Part shown: one piece after another, positions 1-14,340 of the stretch
Layout of the letters: each line of letters begins with the position of its first letter
Numbering within the stretch: position 1 is the stretch's first letter
From: Paraphysomonas bandaiensis
Lineage: Eukaryota; Chrysophyceae
Assembly: GCA_965644295.1 (NCBI GenBank)
Contig: CBFFRP010000373.1
Span: forward strand, 248,001-312,000
Length of the DNA: 64,000 nt
Direction of reading: 5' to 3'
Notes under the pieces: model-generated
Database searches by the model: none
What the model saw: the letters and a program-made list of their open reading frames with translations, nothing else
What the model was told of the DNA's origin: nothing
Program-made: the position numbers and the translations under genes

Positions 1-1
1 A

Positions 2-3000
2 CCCCTGATGTCTGAAGCCTCAACATTAGATCCATATTGTGTTGTTCGCTGGAAGGGTGTTGAAATAGGGAAAACAGAAATGATTAGAAATTCTTTAAAT
101 CCTATATTCAAGAACTTGGATATTGTTGTAAAACCGACAGTTGATGACATTTGTAGCGAGGACAAGCTGTTATCTGTAGAGATTTGGGAGTTAGATGGTA
201 TCGAAGGGGGTAAATTGCTTGGATACAGGAAGTTTTCCTTGAATGAACTTCAAGATGGTGGAAATACGCGCTATTGGCCTTTGGAACTTATTAAATTTGA
301 TGCCGATAGAGGCGCCAAAGTCAGAGTGAGAACTGGGGCAGAAGTGCAGTTTCATACATCGTTAGTTCGTGCAGTACAAATGAGCGAAGATACTGCTCGC
401 GAAGAGCTCGCTATACCTTTTCTTTCGACGAAAATGACGGACTATGAGGAAGGCGTCGAAGACGATAATGACTGTAGGCAAGAAAGCAAAGGGCGTGACA
501 CTGTCCTTGAGATTCAGAGTATACGGAATATTGTACTGTATAGGTCTGAATTTGAAATCGAAAGTGGTGATTTGTGTCCGCTTGTCAATCCGTATTGTAT
601 CATATTCTTGAATGGAGAAGAGGTTGCGCGTACAGCATCTGCACATCTTAAGGATTATTCGTTGGATTCTGCAGTTTTGGCTTCGGTCAGTCCAGGAGTA
701 TCTTTCAGCAGCAATAATGGTTGCCACGACTGTGATATCGAAATGGAAGGACCAAAGCCCACGCACAATTCGAATTCTATGTATGATTGGGATGATGAAA
801 TATTTCCTCTTCATATTCCAAATGCTGTTGATCTGGATAGCTGCACTCTTCGAATTGATGTATATATTGTTGACAGCCGAAGGAAAGGTATATTACTGGG
901 AAGTATATGCATTGCTGAAAAGTCGTTCTCGTCTCTGCTTTGTTCTAATTCTGTGAAGAAGAGGTGGTATGATGTCGAGTCAATTGCATCCATTGAGGGC
1001 TCTCCCTATATGTGTGGAGAAGTATTGATTTCAGGACGTCCGAGCACAGTAACTTCACCCGATATTGAGGAGAAGATTGTGGACCCACCTCAGCTATCCA
1101 TTAGATTAGATAGTATATCCTTGAAACAAGAGTTTTGGTCACAACTTAAAGCAAACACTGTAGGTATTAATCCGTTTAGCTGTACTTTGGTAGTTCATTG
1201 GAATGGACAAGCAGTGATCTCCAAAAGATTTATTGAAGCGGATTGCGCGGAAGTATCGTCTGATTTTTATGCTGTTGATATGTCACCCATGGAATCTGCT
1301 GCATTCCGCCGCCCCAATGACATTTTACTTGAAAATGGAAATATTAGAGCGGATTTATGGTATGGAGATACGAATGGAAGTGATGGCCATCTAGCTGCTA
1401 GAACAGTTATTGATAAAGCTGAGCTAGTTGCATATATTGATCAGCCGTTGCGGCGCAGCCTTGAGTGTGAAATGAAAATGTGTGAGTCTTCAGGTAACAC
1501 ATTCTTCTGGAATAAGGCCTCCAATGGGACGGGCTTATTAGTTGCCAAAGTGGCTCTGAACATGGGCCGGTTTGGTGAAGATGACAATGTTGAATGTGAT
1601 GGAAGGAAACTGTGGCTGGATGTTCTTGGTGCTGGTGGGCTTGTTGCACCATCTTATCTGGAGGCACGTCGCCCTAATCCATTCTGTAAAGTCTATTGGA
1701 ATGATAAACTCCTCGGGCAGACTTGTATTATGTGGAACAGTTGCGATCCTATATGGACTTTTCATAGATTTGATTTGCCGGTGCCCATGATAGATGTTGT
1801 TGACGAGCCGTTAGAATATTGTTCACTTCGTCTTGAGATATGGGCTGTAGCTGCGAAAACTCCAGGTGCTGGGTATGACTTTTTGGGATGCTCTGAGATC
1901 AATGGCGAAGACTTGGTTCAGGTTATAAAATCGATTCATGCTGTTTTGAAGTGGCAATCCTTGGAGTTACACCCAGAGCTTCCTTTGAAGCAACAGGAGT
2001 ATGTATGTAGCGGGAAAGGTGCAGTCAAGTTTCGAGTTGCATATGCGCACCGTGTCGTAAATGACAAAGAGTGCGATGATCACCCTGGTGGTGAGTATAG
2101 GATTCGCATCAATGAGGCAATAGGCCTGAAAGAGGTCGACACATTCACCAAAACGAATGCGCTTGTAATAATATACTGGAACGACGACGAAATTGGTCGA
2201 ACTGAGGTAATACCGAAAGAGGTAAACCCGAAGTGGATGGATGAAGTATTCCTAATTCGTGTTCCTGGCAACGAATACTTACGTGATCAAAGGTTGCAAT
2301 TTCACGTGTACGACTTCACTGGGGGAAGCACTGGTGAATTCCTTGGCTACACTACAACTTTAGGTGGTAACAAATTAGTTGAGTTTTTGACAGGAAGTTT
2401 TGACACACCAAAAGAAATGCCGCTTTATCCTAACCCTGAGCTTGATGAAGAGGAGAATAAAAATGTGGGTGGGATTCTTTCCCTTTCAACAGAGCAAGTT
2501 GTTGTAGCACCAATTAATTCCCCGGTCGTTTTGTACACTGAATGCGAATTGATTATTTTATCAGCAATAGATATATATGGGGCAAATTACTTTGATCAGT
2601 GCTCCGATGCAACGTGCATTCTGTATTGGTCTTCTTTATTTGATTGCACATTTGATGTCGAAATTGGCCGCACAGAAACTGTGTGGAAAACAACTAATCC
2701 AGTTTGGAAGAATGAGAAATTTAGAGTCAAAGTTCCTGTGGTTGATGAATGGTCATCCATAATTATAAGGATCGATGTGGTAGATATAGCTGGGCCGAAT
2801 GACAAAACCTTACTGGGCACATGCTCGCTATCAGGTTGGGATCTCAGGAAGCTGCTTGATCGAACAGGCCCTGCTACAGAGGAGAGCATTTCATACTCTT
2901 TAGTTGATAAACGTACATCTGTAGGTGGAGATAATTCTGACAAGTCGCTGGATGCGTACCCTAACAGTGCTGCACCGCGTGGGTCTATATTACTTGGGGG

Positions 3001-6000
3001 GGGTCGTGTGGTTGAGGCTGAAGAGGTCATCGAAAGCCCGGAAGAGAATGTCTCATCTGTTACTGGCTCCGAGGAACGAAAAGAGGGGGATTCTAAAGCC
3101 CTCATGAGAGCTTTCACGAAGACGAAGTCAGCACTCTTTGGTGAAGGAAGCGATCTAGGATCAAAAGTTACGAAACAAAAAGTAGATAAAGGAAATAAAG
3201 TTGACTTCAAGGTGAAGAGTATCAATAGTATAACCCTTCCCGTTGAAATGGATAAAGCTGACACCGTTCCTTCGAGTGTACTCTATTATAAGGTTAAATT
3301 TAATGACGAAGTTGAAGAAAAACACTTTGTTGCTGGCACTGACAGAATAACTGACGGCATATGCACGATTTCTTACACCACAGGAAAGCCACTGTCGTTT
3401 ATTTATTTTCTCCCTCCAAACAATGATCCCTCGCAGTGTACATTAGAATTGGAAGTTTGGGTGTCAGTCAATAAGTTGCATGGCTCAGAGGAATTTGTAG
3501 AGGATGTGAATGATTTATTCATTGGTTATATTGATATTCCAGGTACTGAGTTGGTTCAGTTGCTTCGGCCAAAAGCGCCTGATAGAACATATCCGTTGAA
3601 AACTAAAGGAAAAAACCTCATAAATACACAGGTTAACAGATACGTACGGGGGGGATCGCTGACGATTGGAGGACGAGTCCCTGATCTGGCTCGAGCTCTT
3701 AGCAGTAGAAACATTTCCCTAAAATCATCAGGGTCTAATTGGCGGTCTGCCTCCAAAGCTCATAAATCTATTGCCCAGGAGCATGACACACCTGATCCCG
3801 TGTTATTCCAAGAGAGGTACCAATTAAGGGTGTGTGAGGCGGGAGGCTTGCTTAAATCAGGGACTCTTGGAGGATTTGGCGAGATATATGCTGATGTGAT
3901 ATGGCGAGGCGAAAAGATTGGATCTACTCAGAAAATGAAAAGTGCACCGTCAAGTATTCCCGGGAGAGACGGTTCTGCAACATGTGAGGTAGTTTGGGAA
4001 AATGAGCTTTTTGTGTTGGATAAACCAGAGGGGGAGAAACTACTTGATTGTGAACTCTCCGTTGAAGTTTATGAGAGGAAAAGCTTCAGTTCAGGGTCTA
4101 TTTTTCTGGGCTGTGTGACTTGGGCAGAAGATTTACTCACCGAGTTCTTAAAAGAGAAAGATCCACAATGGTTTGACTTGATGACATCGCATGACAAACC
4201 CCCAACCGAACAGAAGCGCGTGCAGGGAAAATTATTCATTGGCGCCAAAAGTCTCAGCATTGAAGATATGTCTTCTCATGTTGCGGGTGGGTGGGAATTC
4301 GACACAACTCAACCATTACCTGAAGGCATGCGTGACTGGGACTTCTCTATTCTATCTGCGACAGGATTAGGAAGAGCAGATAAATTTGGCAAATCAGATC
4401 CCTACTGTATTGTGAAGTGGAATGGTATTGAGATCGGAAAGAGTTCGGTGTGCAAAAGAACCTTAGACCCTGTATGGGAAGATGCTAACTTTATGATCAG
4501 GACGCCTGTCAACTTAGGGCCAACTGGGACCGTAACTTCACATATAGCTCGCTCTAATTCTCGACGAACTAGTTTTATGGGCAGCGAGTCTACAGCGGAC
4601 ATTGAGTTATCTAGTAGAGGGAGAGATAGACGTCGTGTAGCTGTTCCGGTTTCTGCTGTTAGTATGGGTACGTACGCTCCAAGACTGGACTGTGTACTAA
4701 CCGTAGAGATATGGAACTGGAGTGCATCTGGAGACAGTGTGTTTTTGGGAGCAGTAGAGTTAAAAGGACCGGAGTTAGCTTCGTACTTTGAAGGTAATAA
4801 ACTGAAACGAAAGTCGTTTAAGCTTTCAACAACAAAAGCGTTGGCGAAGAGTAAGCAAAAACTTGTCAAAGGCTCCGTTGTACTCTTGGTATCGCCGGCG
4901 ATATCTGAAAAGGAGGGATTTTCTAGTCGCGAATTAGAGGTGGAAGTAGCGGCGGCGAAAAGTTTGAACAAAGTTGATCGTTTTGGATTGGCAGACCCCT
5001 ACTGTGTAGTGAGGTGGAATCATCGATTATGTGGGAAAACAGGTGTCATAAAGAACAGTTTAAACCCGATTTGGCAAAATGAAATTTTTCAGATTCGCAC
5101 TACTGGGAAAACTGAAGAGTTAGAAAGGTCGTTACTTTACATTGAAGTATGGGATTTTGATGTTATCGGACAAGGTAAGTTTTTGGGCTGTGTGGAACTC
5201 GGTGGGAAAGATCTTGCTGAGTTGGTTGAGACGAACAACGATTTCGTTTGGTATGATCTAGAAAAAAGTAAGTATTTGCAAGAATCTGCACAACAAACAG
5301 CCAAAGGTGGCAGTTTACAGTTTCGTCTTGGCTACAGTGGCACATCTCTCATCACCAACTCCAATATTGCATCGTTCGAACTTGCAATATTGAATGCGGA
5401 AGACCTTTCGAATAACAGCTTTTTTGGTCCCGTCGATTCGTTTTGTATTGTTAAAAGCAACGGTAAAGAGATTGGAACAACATCAGTTATAAGTAAGAAC
5501 AGCAACCCCAAGTGGAGCGGCGAGAGGTTCGTCGTTACTATGCACACTCATGTTGATACAGAAACTGGTGAATTGACAAGTGCCACTGGAGTTACTGTAG
5601 AAATATGGTCAATGCTTGCACTGGGACGGGGTGAATTTTTAGGGTGTGTGAATCTTACTTACTCAGATCTGGTGAGGTTGTCTGAGGATTGCCTGTCGAT
5701 CAAGCGAAGTATGACCAATACATGGTTCAGTCTTGGTAAATCTCCTGGTTTACCAGAAAGCAAGCAGAAGAATATTCAAGGTCGACTCCGTTTGGGTTGT
5801 AAGAACTTCGGTTACGCAAATGTCGAAGAAATTGGAAGATCTGGCGAATCCGAGGTGAAATTTTCGTGGCCAACGCCACAGCCCACAATTGCTGGTACAT
5901 CTCTTGGCCTTCCTTCGTTTGAACTCTCGATATTGTCATGCGCAGATCTTGTAGTACCAAGTCGACTGAGACGGACGATTATACCTGACCCATTTTGCAT

Positions 6001-9000
6001 CGTTTATCTTAATGACGAAGAGGTGGGAATGACAACGGTGTGCGCAGGGACAACAGACCCTGTCTGGCGGGAGCAAGAAACAATTTCACTTAAGATACCT
6101 GAAAATGTTGATAAGCAATCGTATAGTGTCTGTATCCAAGTATATAATATGCTCTCATTGAATAAAGGCGAATTTCTTGGACAGTTAAGACTATCCTTCT
6201 GGTCTCTCTTTTGCCTACAACACGGAACGTTTACTTTCCATCTCCATCCCCATGACGATGACTTGGATCAATACATAAAAGCAACAATTACGTTTTCGCT
6301 GCAAATATATCAACCTGCTTGGGACGGAATTAAGGCGTACTCTAGTCCTGGAATTGAACGTACTGTGACTGTGATATCTGCCTCTGGTCTCCCAGACGTA
6401 AATTGCATGCCACCATCAACGAAATGTACCATTGTCGTTGAAGGAGGTATCAGGGCACGCTCATCTGTTGAATCTGCAACAAGCACTCCCAGCTGGTCGC
6501 CATCAGCTACATGTGATTTATCACTTGATTACCGACGCCCTATTCGTGTTGTTGTTCAAGTACTTTTTGTTGATGTTACTGATAAAAGGGAGGTATGTAT
6601 CGGTGAGGTAACAATTCCGCACGAATTTCTATTGAGACCTCCTTCAGACACGTTTGAGCTTTGGCTAACAGCATCGAGTCGTCTTCCTCCTAAGGGATAC
6701 GATTTTGTGGTTGATGGCTCTGTAACGTTGAGAATATCAGCTGATGGTTCCGGATCATCACTCTGGCAGCCGTGGACAATGCGAGTGAGAAAACCGTTAG
6801 TACGACATATCGTCGAAGATGCATCGGAAGAAGCCACTTCAGAGTTGTATGTTGGGCCCGAACAACCGCTATCCACTGATGAGTGCGAATTGCTCGGATC
6901 AATAACTGTATTCTCTTCTTCACATATTCTTCCCACGAGGCCAGAATGGCTTATTGTTCCAATGAAAGGAATGGGTGTTGTTATTGATGGCAAGAGTTTT
7001 GGAACACATCCCCTCAAGCAGTATTGCATTTGTGTAAAACGACCACCAGAAAAGATGGCTCGTAGTGATGGAACGATGGTGTCGGAGATTACAGAAGCTG
7101 TCCAAAATTGTCTCATTAGCATTCAGCGGCGTGATATATATCAGCACGCTAGGAATTCTTCCCTAAATAAACTTACTGTTTATTTTGAAAACTTATTAAG
7201 AAATAACGCTTTTCGTCTTGGACTTGTTTTTAAGCGGATAGCTAATATGTGCAGAACTTGTTTTCCTGGTGCGACTTTATTTTTGTCATTGGTCAGTAAA
7301 GATCACTATAATATGAGGTATTGCCTTTATGACGAAACTGTTGACAATGTTGATGAGCCACTTTTTTTTACGCTATGGAATGGTCAAGGGTTAGAATGGG
7401 CTTGTGTTGGCAGACATGCTGAAAAGAGAGACATATGCTCGGTGAGTGACTTGATTCCAAACGATGGAAAATATGCCACTATGCCGATATCGTTCTGCCG
7501 GTTTCATCAATTTCGTGCTCCTCGACTGGCGTGCCCGTTAAGATCAGGAGACGTTTCTATCGGTGTCATTGGTGTTGAGAATTTTGATATTTATAAGGCG
7601 GGTTCACTGTCCGATTTGGTGGATATTTCTGATATACAAAACTGGCTTTCAAAAGTTGCCGATTTGTGCGGTGATGTTATATATACTGGCCGTGAGAAGA
7701 AAGTGTTGAAATTTTTAGAGTCATATGTTTTATTTTCATCAAGCTCCAAGAAGGGTCTGGTAAGAATATCGTTGGAGCACGGATTGTCTGTGCTCCAAGG
7801 GTGCCGTCTAATGGAGGTGTGGTCGTTACGAGGACGAACGCTAAAGAGCATCGCGACGTCATGGCCTGAATCAATGACAGCTCCAACAAGGTGGGTCGTT
7901 TTGCAAGACATCACTGTGGTATTTGGTAAACCAGAGAAGAGTTCTGGTAAAGATACAAAATCAATAATGACTGCCGCAGTGACAAACTTTTTGTTTGGCA
8001 CCAAACCGGAAGAAACGACTGATACTATCGCGGACGAGTCTGTCGAAAGTTTAAGCACAGTGCTCGAAAAGGGTTCCCCCTGTGGTTATGTTCTCGGGAT
8101 ATATTATGGTGGTTTTGAGCAGTACCAGTTTGTGAGACACTTCCAGTCTTCGAAAGACACGGAGGCCACGTTTATGCACACTTTTCAAGATGTTAAAATT
8201 TACTTGTCAAATGATCGAAACATTTCTCTCACTCTCTATTGTATTGACGAAAGTGTTAACATTATCGACCAGTATTCTGGAGTGTTTCAACTTGTTACTC
8301 TGAAAGAGAAGGCTGTATCCTGTGCATTGATGCGAAGTGGATCTCGATCGAAGTTTTTCAAATTTACCTCTTCAGTTAGTTGGCCTTCTGCATCCACCAA
8401 GGCTTCACAACGTGTTGTTGCTTTGAAAGCACTCAAGGGTATATCCAAATTCGATATCATCATTCACCGCGCTTATGGCTTATGTAAAACTGATATAGTT
8501 GGTTCGTCAGACCCTTTCTGCGAAATTTACTGGTGTGATGTACTAATTGGTAAAACTGTTGTGGTGAATGATAGCCTGGAGCCTGTATGGGAGGAGTCAT
8601 TCGAACTTCCGTCAGAGGTAGTAGATGGAGACGGTTCATACGTATGCCGCGTAGAACTTTGGGACATGGACTTCATGGGGAAGGGGGATTTCATGGGAAT
8701 GTTTGAAATTCAGCTTGATCAACTTCTGCTGCCGCCGACTACTGAAATAGAAATCCCTTTGTCTCCGAAGGAGAGTTTACCTAAATCGAAGAATAAATGT
8801 GTTGGTGGTACAGTAGTTATCACACACACTGTTGAGAAGAAGGCTAGTGATGATGTCTCTGATACGAAAAACAAGAATGATGAAAACAGTGACGATGAGA
8901 GTGAAGATTTAAATAGTGGGGGAATGTATCCTCTGACTAAGTTGGAACGAAGAGTTATACAGAATATTTTGTACTTGGATGACCCTGTTTTGAAATTAAC

Positions 9001-12000
9001 AATTGAAAAAGCTTCTTCTTTGGCGAAGGCAAACATGATAGGTCTTTCTGACCCTTATGTTAAGGTGTTCAAGTTGGATTCCCCTGAAAGAGAGAAAGAC
9101 GACCCTTTGGCTGTGACTCGTGCAATCGATGATACATTGAGTCCAGTATGGAACGAGGATGTGTTTGTCAACCTCAATCTTAAGACGTCGTCTGGTGTTC
9201 CGATAGTGGATCCTGTTGGACACATGTCAAAGAGCAAGTCATCTCAAGTTGGTTTGATCGATGAGTGGCCGATATTTGTCCTTGAGGTTTGGGACAAGGA
9301 TAATATTGGCGACGGCACATTTCTAGGTGAAGTAAAGTTGACCCCTCCTCTGTATGCCCTTTCGAGAAAGTTCGAGGGTAATCTGGGACCTTCTCCTGAG
9401 CGTGATGCGAAGGCGAATAGACTTGCGCAGGGAACTATATCTTTGTCGTTTAGTATTCAAGAGAATGCTGAGAAGTCTATGTTTACTAAATTTTATTTTA
9501 GCCCATCACGAACTTTATTCCGATCAACTTTTGCACAAGTCAGTATTTTATCTGCGAAGAGTGTTACTAAGAATGCAAAAGGATTCGGGAAGAAGCCTGT
9601 GAACCCTTTTTGTGTTCTAAGATGGAACAATGAAAAGATCGGAGAAACTTCCTTTAAGAAAAATTCTGTTGATCCTACCTGGGCAAATGAAAAGTTCACT
9701 TTTGATATTAGTCGAGCCCTCATACAAGCGAAGTGGCATGACTTGGTCATTGAAATGTGGAATAAACAAGGTCCAGTGCTGGAGGATAGTAAACACTTCC
9801 TCGGCGAAGTGAAAGTATCAATGCTGGAGTTACTGCATCCTGATCAAGGTGAGATAGTGAAACGTGACCTTCTAACAAGACCAGATCCCAGTTCTGGTGC
9901 TCCGCAAAGAAAGACTGGTGGGACGTTGTGTTTGCGTTTGGCGAGAATTTTTCAACCGCAGAGAGTTACTGTACAATATAAAGATGCAAAGCTTTACCCT
10001 TTCGATATCGACAATCAGGATGATGATGAGGATGACATGATTGACCCAATAGAAAACTTTTTTAGCCACGAGCGAGTTCGCGTGGTGACTGCTGAGCCTG
10101 TTCCCCTGGAAATAGCGAGAGATCCTGAGGAGGAGAGAATGAGACAATATCATGAAAAGATTGATCTGCCTGGATTGTTAAATAAATATTCAGACCTCAT
10201 GAATCAGTATACTAGTTCACCTTTCGACCAAGTCGGATTAATATCTGAGTTGCATTATGGACAAGCTTTATCTGCATTCGAGAGAAATGCCGCAAGCGTA
10301 CTCCATATCGGTGAATCCGATACCCATTTAATGCCAGCTGTTGCTCCCCTGACAGATATGTCGACTAATATTACATCCTATGAGAAAGAATTTGTAGAAG
10401 AAGACGAGGACGGCGGGTATCTTTACGACAATGAACCACCAAAGCAACAAATTGTTATGGAAAGAGACGGTGAAATGGGTTTAGTTTGCAGATACCCGAA
10501 AGGAAAAGTTCCCAAGAGAGATATTAAATTCATTTCAAGCCTTCGCGATACTATGACTAAAAGTCTGATGCTTTTCGAGCAACGAGAGAAACGTAAGATT
10601 GAAATAGGGTTAGTTCTTGACAAACTTACTTTAATGTACGGAGATATACATAGATATACTGCTGATGATGTTGTCCTAACAGCATTGAGAGACGTCGAAT
10701 TTTTGTTTGATTGTGAAGTAGACATATATCTTTTGCAGCCTGGATATGATGCTGTCAGTGGTGGTGGCATAAAGCTAATGCCCTGTTCTAGAGAAAACGG
10801 GTGTATTGACGATTCCTCTTCTCCAGAAGATATGCTACCGTTATTTAAACTGTGTTCGAATTTGTGTCGCCATGGTATTTTACTTCAATTCTATCGAGGA
10901 TACAACCTCGTTGCAGGCGTAGATTGGAAGAGTGGGTTTTCCCAGGCAGCAATGGTTTCATTAGAATCTATTTCGAATGATGTTTCTGTGGTGGAGCGCC
11001 GAGGTCTCTGCGAATCTATCGCGAAGCGTGCTGCAACTGAGGCGCCCATGGGTGCTTGTGTCTTGCCTCTCATGGTCGGCAACGAAGTAGTCGTCGGCAT
11101 TATGGTCATATCCGGAACAGATAAACTTCCGCATTCGGTATATCGCCTTGAGAAAAGAAAGAACCCTACTGAAGACACATTAAAGAAACGCAGCGAACCG
11201 GATTGCGACGAAAGTCCTTTAGGTCCATTAAAACTTGTCAGAGGATTTGAAACTCGTGAAATGATGGAGGAGGGAACCATTGCAAGCATGCGCGATTTGG
11301 GAATGCAACTTGGCCGTTCTATATTTGCCTCAAATGTAGTTGCTGCTCTAAAAGATGTAAAGACATTCCCAGTGAGGAACGATACCGATCCTGAGGATGT
11401 CATTCGGTATGCGTTTAGGCGCTTGGTTGAAGCTATTCCAATGTTGGTGGAGGTGTCTATTTGGAAGGTATTGATCAGTGCGCCAAGAAATAAATCGGAA
11501 ACATTTGAGGTTGACATCCACAAGAAGCCAGACAATAAAATTGGATTTGGCTCAATATTTTCCAAACCCAAGAAACCAACTGATGATGATAAGAAAATAC
11601 ATCAGGATGTTAGTGAGGGTGCAAGGAGTGGGGATGTATTCGACCAAACTGAATCAGATGAAAAAGACCTACACAATATTACGAAAATAGAATCTGGATA
11701 TTTTAAAGGCGAATGTGTTTCGTCTATTTTGACAACTGGCAACGAAAAAGTGTTGTATCAACAACTCTATAACATTAATGAGGAGAATGATGCCCCTGCA
11801 CGGGGTCGGAAAAAAGTGCGTCCTGCGGCCGATCGTGGAAATGCCCAACCAGAAGGTCGGCGAATGGCCGCAACTGTGTCCACAGGCGCACAAGTAGCCT
11901 TTGCTATATCTAGAAATGAATACGAACGAGTGGTTCCTTGGACTGTTAATACCCCAAGTTGTCTGCGAAAAGAATCTTTCGCAGGAGTCAACACTGATGG

Positions 12001-13109
12001 CCTCGAAGAAGAGAAGAATTCTGTTTCGGATGATATTGCGAGTACCTCAAGCTCCAGTGATAGTGATGGCGCAATCACAGAGGAGGGCGAGGAGAATGAT
12101 GACAACCCCGACCATGCGCACGATAACGAATTACCTAACCGTGAACAGCATCGTTCAGGGTCTATTAACCCGCTGAGTAGGGTGATGTCAGCAAAGCCAT
12201 TAGACGCGATAAAACAAGTATCGGGGCAGATTGGGAAGCAAAAAAATGCAGCTCCAGTTGTGAGCACCAACACAGATTCATTTCTAGCAGATGATCCATT
12301 GGAAATGGCTCATCTGGAAATCGTGCGATGTGTATCAGATCTGAGAATGAAGTCTTTTTTTCTTGGCACAGGTGGCGGTGTGTATTTGTCTCAGTTCGCA
12401 AGGAGAGAGGATGGAGTCGTAGATCTTATTCTTTCCAGAAAGTTTTCTAAGGAAAATAATGGACCATCAATATCCAACAGTGAACCCAACTCGTTCAGGA
12501 CACATAATGATGACACATCCGGTAAGAATGTAAGTGTATAAAGGTATTTATAACGAGATTGTACTCAGAAACATATGTGGGTGAGAAAAAGCTGAAGAAT
12601 ATTCCAGGAAGTAGCAATGTAAATACGCAGGATTCGTTCATCCCTCGGTCTCTTTCCAAGGACAAACCTCCCCTTAAAACCATTCCGCCACCACCGCAAA
12701 TTCCCCGTCCACAAGTTGCCGGGAAGAATGTCAAGGGACGGATGAAAGGTAAAGGACGTACTGAAGAGGCAACACCCTCATCTGTGAACCCTGGCCCAGT
12801 GTATGAGTACTTTCTGGCTGTCAGAACTAATGGTAAGGAATTTGAACTCATGTTCTGATGCAGTAACCACTTGGGAATAGGTATTGGAGGAGATTTAGGG
12901 TGGGGTGTAGTCGGAAATGAATTGGCACAACAGGTGGACAACATGGTTCAGACCCTTGAGACTGTGCTTGCTAAAATAGTATCGGCCAAGACAAAAACCG
13001 GAAAGGTAATTCTATTGTGCGCTGTTATTTATCTCTAATATATTGACTACAGGCTATCGGGCTATCAAAGGGTGGAGACCAAAAGGGTCCGGGGACAGAG
13101 CGAAACTAA
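2..13109 (+). CDS. Giant multi-C2-domain protein with GAF-like regions (5'-partial)
   Basis: A frame open from the left window edge carries about 16 C2 or C2-like domains; the first ATG (8) lies inside a C2 domain, so the true start is upstream. The clearest C2 cores (residue 1 at nt 8) are near 1461 (SDPYC), 1664 (ADPYC), 1994 (PDPFC), 2834 (SDPFC) and 3014 (SDPYV), each followed by a W-N-G/D-x-x-x-G-K/T strand pattern; those near 1060-1200, 1275-1400 and 2115-2230 are degenerate. Two GAF-like folds are suggested at about 2400-2530 and 3530-3705, and the C-terminal part has acidic tracts. The long exon ends at 12521; introns 12522-12568, 12833-12880 and 13006-13052 keep the frame to TAA at 13107-13109, giving at least 4319 residues. 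C2 domains usually bind Ca2+ and membrane lipid, so a membrane scaffold or tether is inferred. The exact family is not recognised. Confidence 0.85.
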
Positions 13110-13563
13110 AATTTCCAGCACTAACGAAGCGTCGATATCTATGTCTAAATCACTTTTGTATGCGTATTAGAAGCATAAAGAATTTAGATATAAACTTAAT
13201 TAAAATTATTCAAGAAGTCGTTCTGCATGCTTTTACAGCGAGCACTGTGTCAGGTCTCTTCTTGAGGGTGTGTTCAGCCAATGCAGTATTCATTGACAAT
13301 CTTATAGGTTTTTGTGTTGTATGTTATAGCAGTCAACATACACGATTTTGATATATAATATGGATAAAGAATAATATTTGCATAAAATGCTACACCAGTG
13401 ACCAGATTACAAAAAACGTTGTCATATCTTTATCGAAGCAAAGTACCCATAATATTCATGAAAGCAAATCTGTACCCAGGAATTGTATATGTTGGCCAAG
13501 CGTTCATACTTTTGTTTAGCTCTGCATAGTTGGCAACCCTTTGCATGCTGATTTTCTTGCCAG
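13110..13563. other. Intergenic stretch after the C2 gene
   Basis: AT-rich sequence downstream of the C2-gene stop. I see no gene, RNA gene or clear repeat here. Confidence 0.4.
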
Positions 13564-13893
13564 CCCTCAACAAAGTCGGACTCCCACCTTTTCGTGGTGT
13601 TCTAGGGAATAAATACTGGAGACATTTCTCCGGGAAACTAAGGTGAGCCACATATATAGTCAGCAGACAATTTTCTGCCCACTCATAGGAAAATGCTTGT
13701 GTGGTACAAGGGACACTAATATAAGTGTCACTTGTGTAGACGTCTTTGGGCCATGACGGATAAACAGGCATTCGGGGTATTGGGGGGCCCACCTCAAGGG
13801 CACCCTGGGTATTGGACTGGCTGCTGAAGTAAAGCATTCAGGAATGGGCTCACCTCAAGGGCATCCAGAGTATTGTCTTCATACGCAATTTCA
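13564..13893 (+). repeat. Family A dispersed repeat, copy A1 (truncated)
   Basis: It begins with the family A start CCCTCAACAAAGTCGG and keeps the block with the palindromic GTGTCACTTGTGTAGACGTC region. It runs directly into a second copy, with the two starts 330 bp apart. The far end of the family (tail GACTTTCAATAT) is missing. Open frames inside it are coincidental. Confidence 0.8.
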
Positions 13894-14340
13894 CCCTCAA
13901 CAAAGTCGGACTCCCACCTTTTCGTGGTGTTCTAGGGAATAAATACTGGAGACATTTCTCCGGGAAACTAATGTGAGCCGCATATATAGTCAGCAGACAA
14001 TTTTCTGCCCACTCATAGGAAAATGCTTGTGTGGTACAAGGGACACTAATATAAGTGTCACTTGTTGTGTAGACGTCTTTGGGCCATGACGGATAAACAG
14101 GCATTCGGGGTATTGGGCAGCCTGCTGAAGTCAAGCATCTGGGCTGTTCACCGGTGATCTTAAGGACTCAAAAAAATCCTGAAGTCAGCAGATAGCAGGT
14201 GTATCAACATTCGGCTTGTTCATTGCGTTTGCTTTGAGTGATAGATCGAAAATGGTTGCAACTTGGTGCTTGCGGTGACGCACAAGCAGCTTTCGTAGCG
14301 TTAAAAAGTAGGATACTAGAGTTAAGCACTAGTTAGTTAA
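13894..14340 (+). repeat. Family A dispersed repeat, copy A2
   Basis: Second copy in direct orientation behind A1, again starting CCCTCAACAAAGTCGG. It extends further than A1, through the GGTGCTTGCGGTGACGCACA block and the TAGCGTTAAAAAGTAGGATA block, and fades out near 14340 before the family tail. Confidence 0.75.

Noticed and set aside
2596-3264. 222-codon minus-strand frame within the C2 gene
   Set aside because: Antisense shadow of a continuous domain-bearing frame.
12530-12568. Alternative donor GTAAGT for the first intron of the C2 gene
   Set aside because: It leads to a stop nine codons into the next exon; donor 12522 keeps the frame through three further exons.
13430-14134. Minus-strand frames of 135 and 94 codons as genes
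   Set aside because: They fall in family A repeats, are not conserved between copies and carry no domain.
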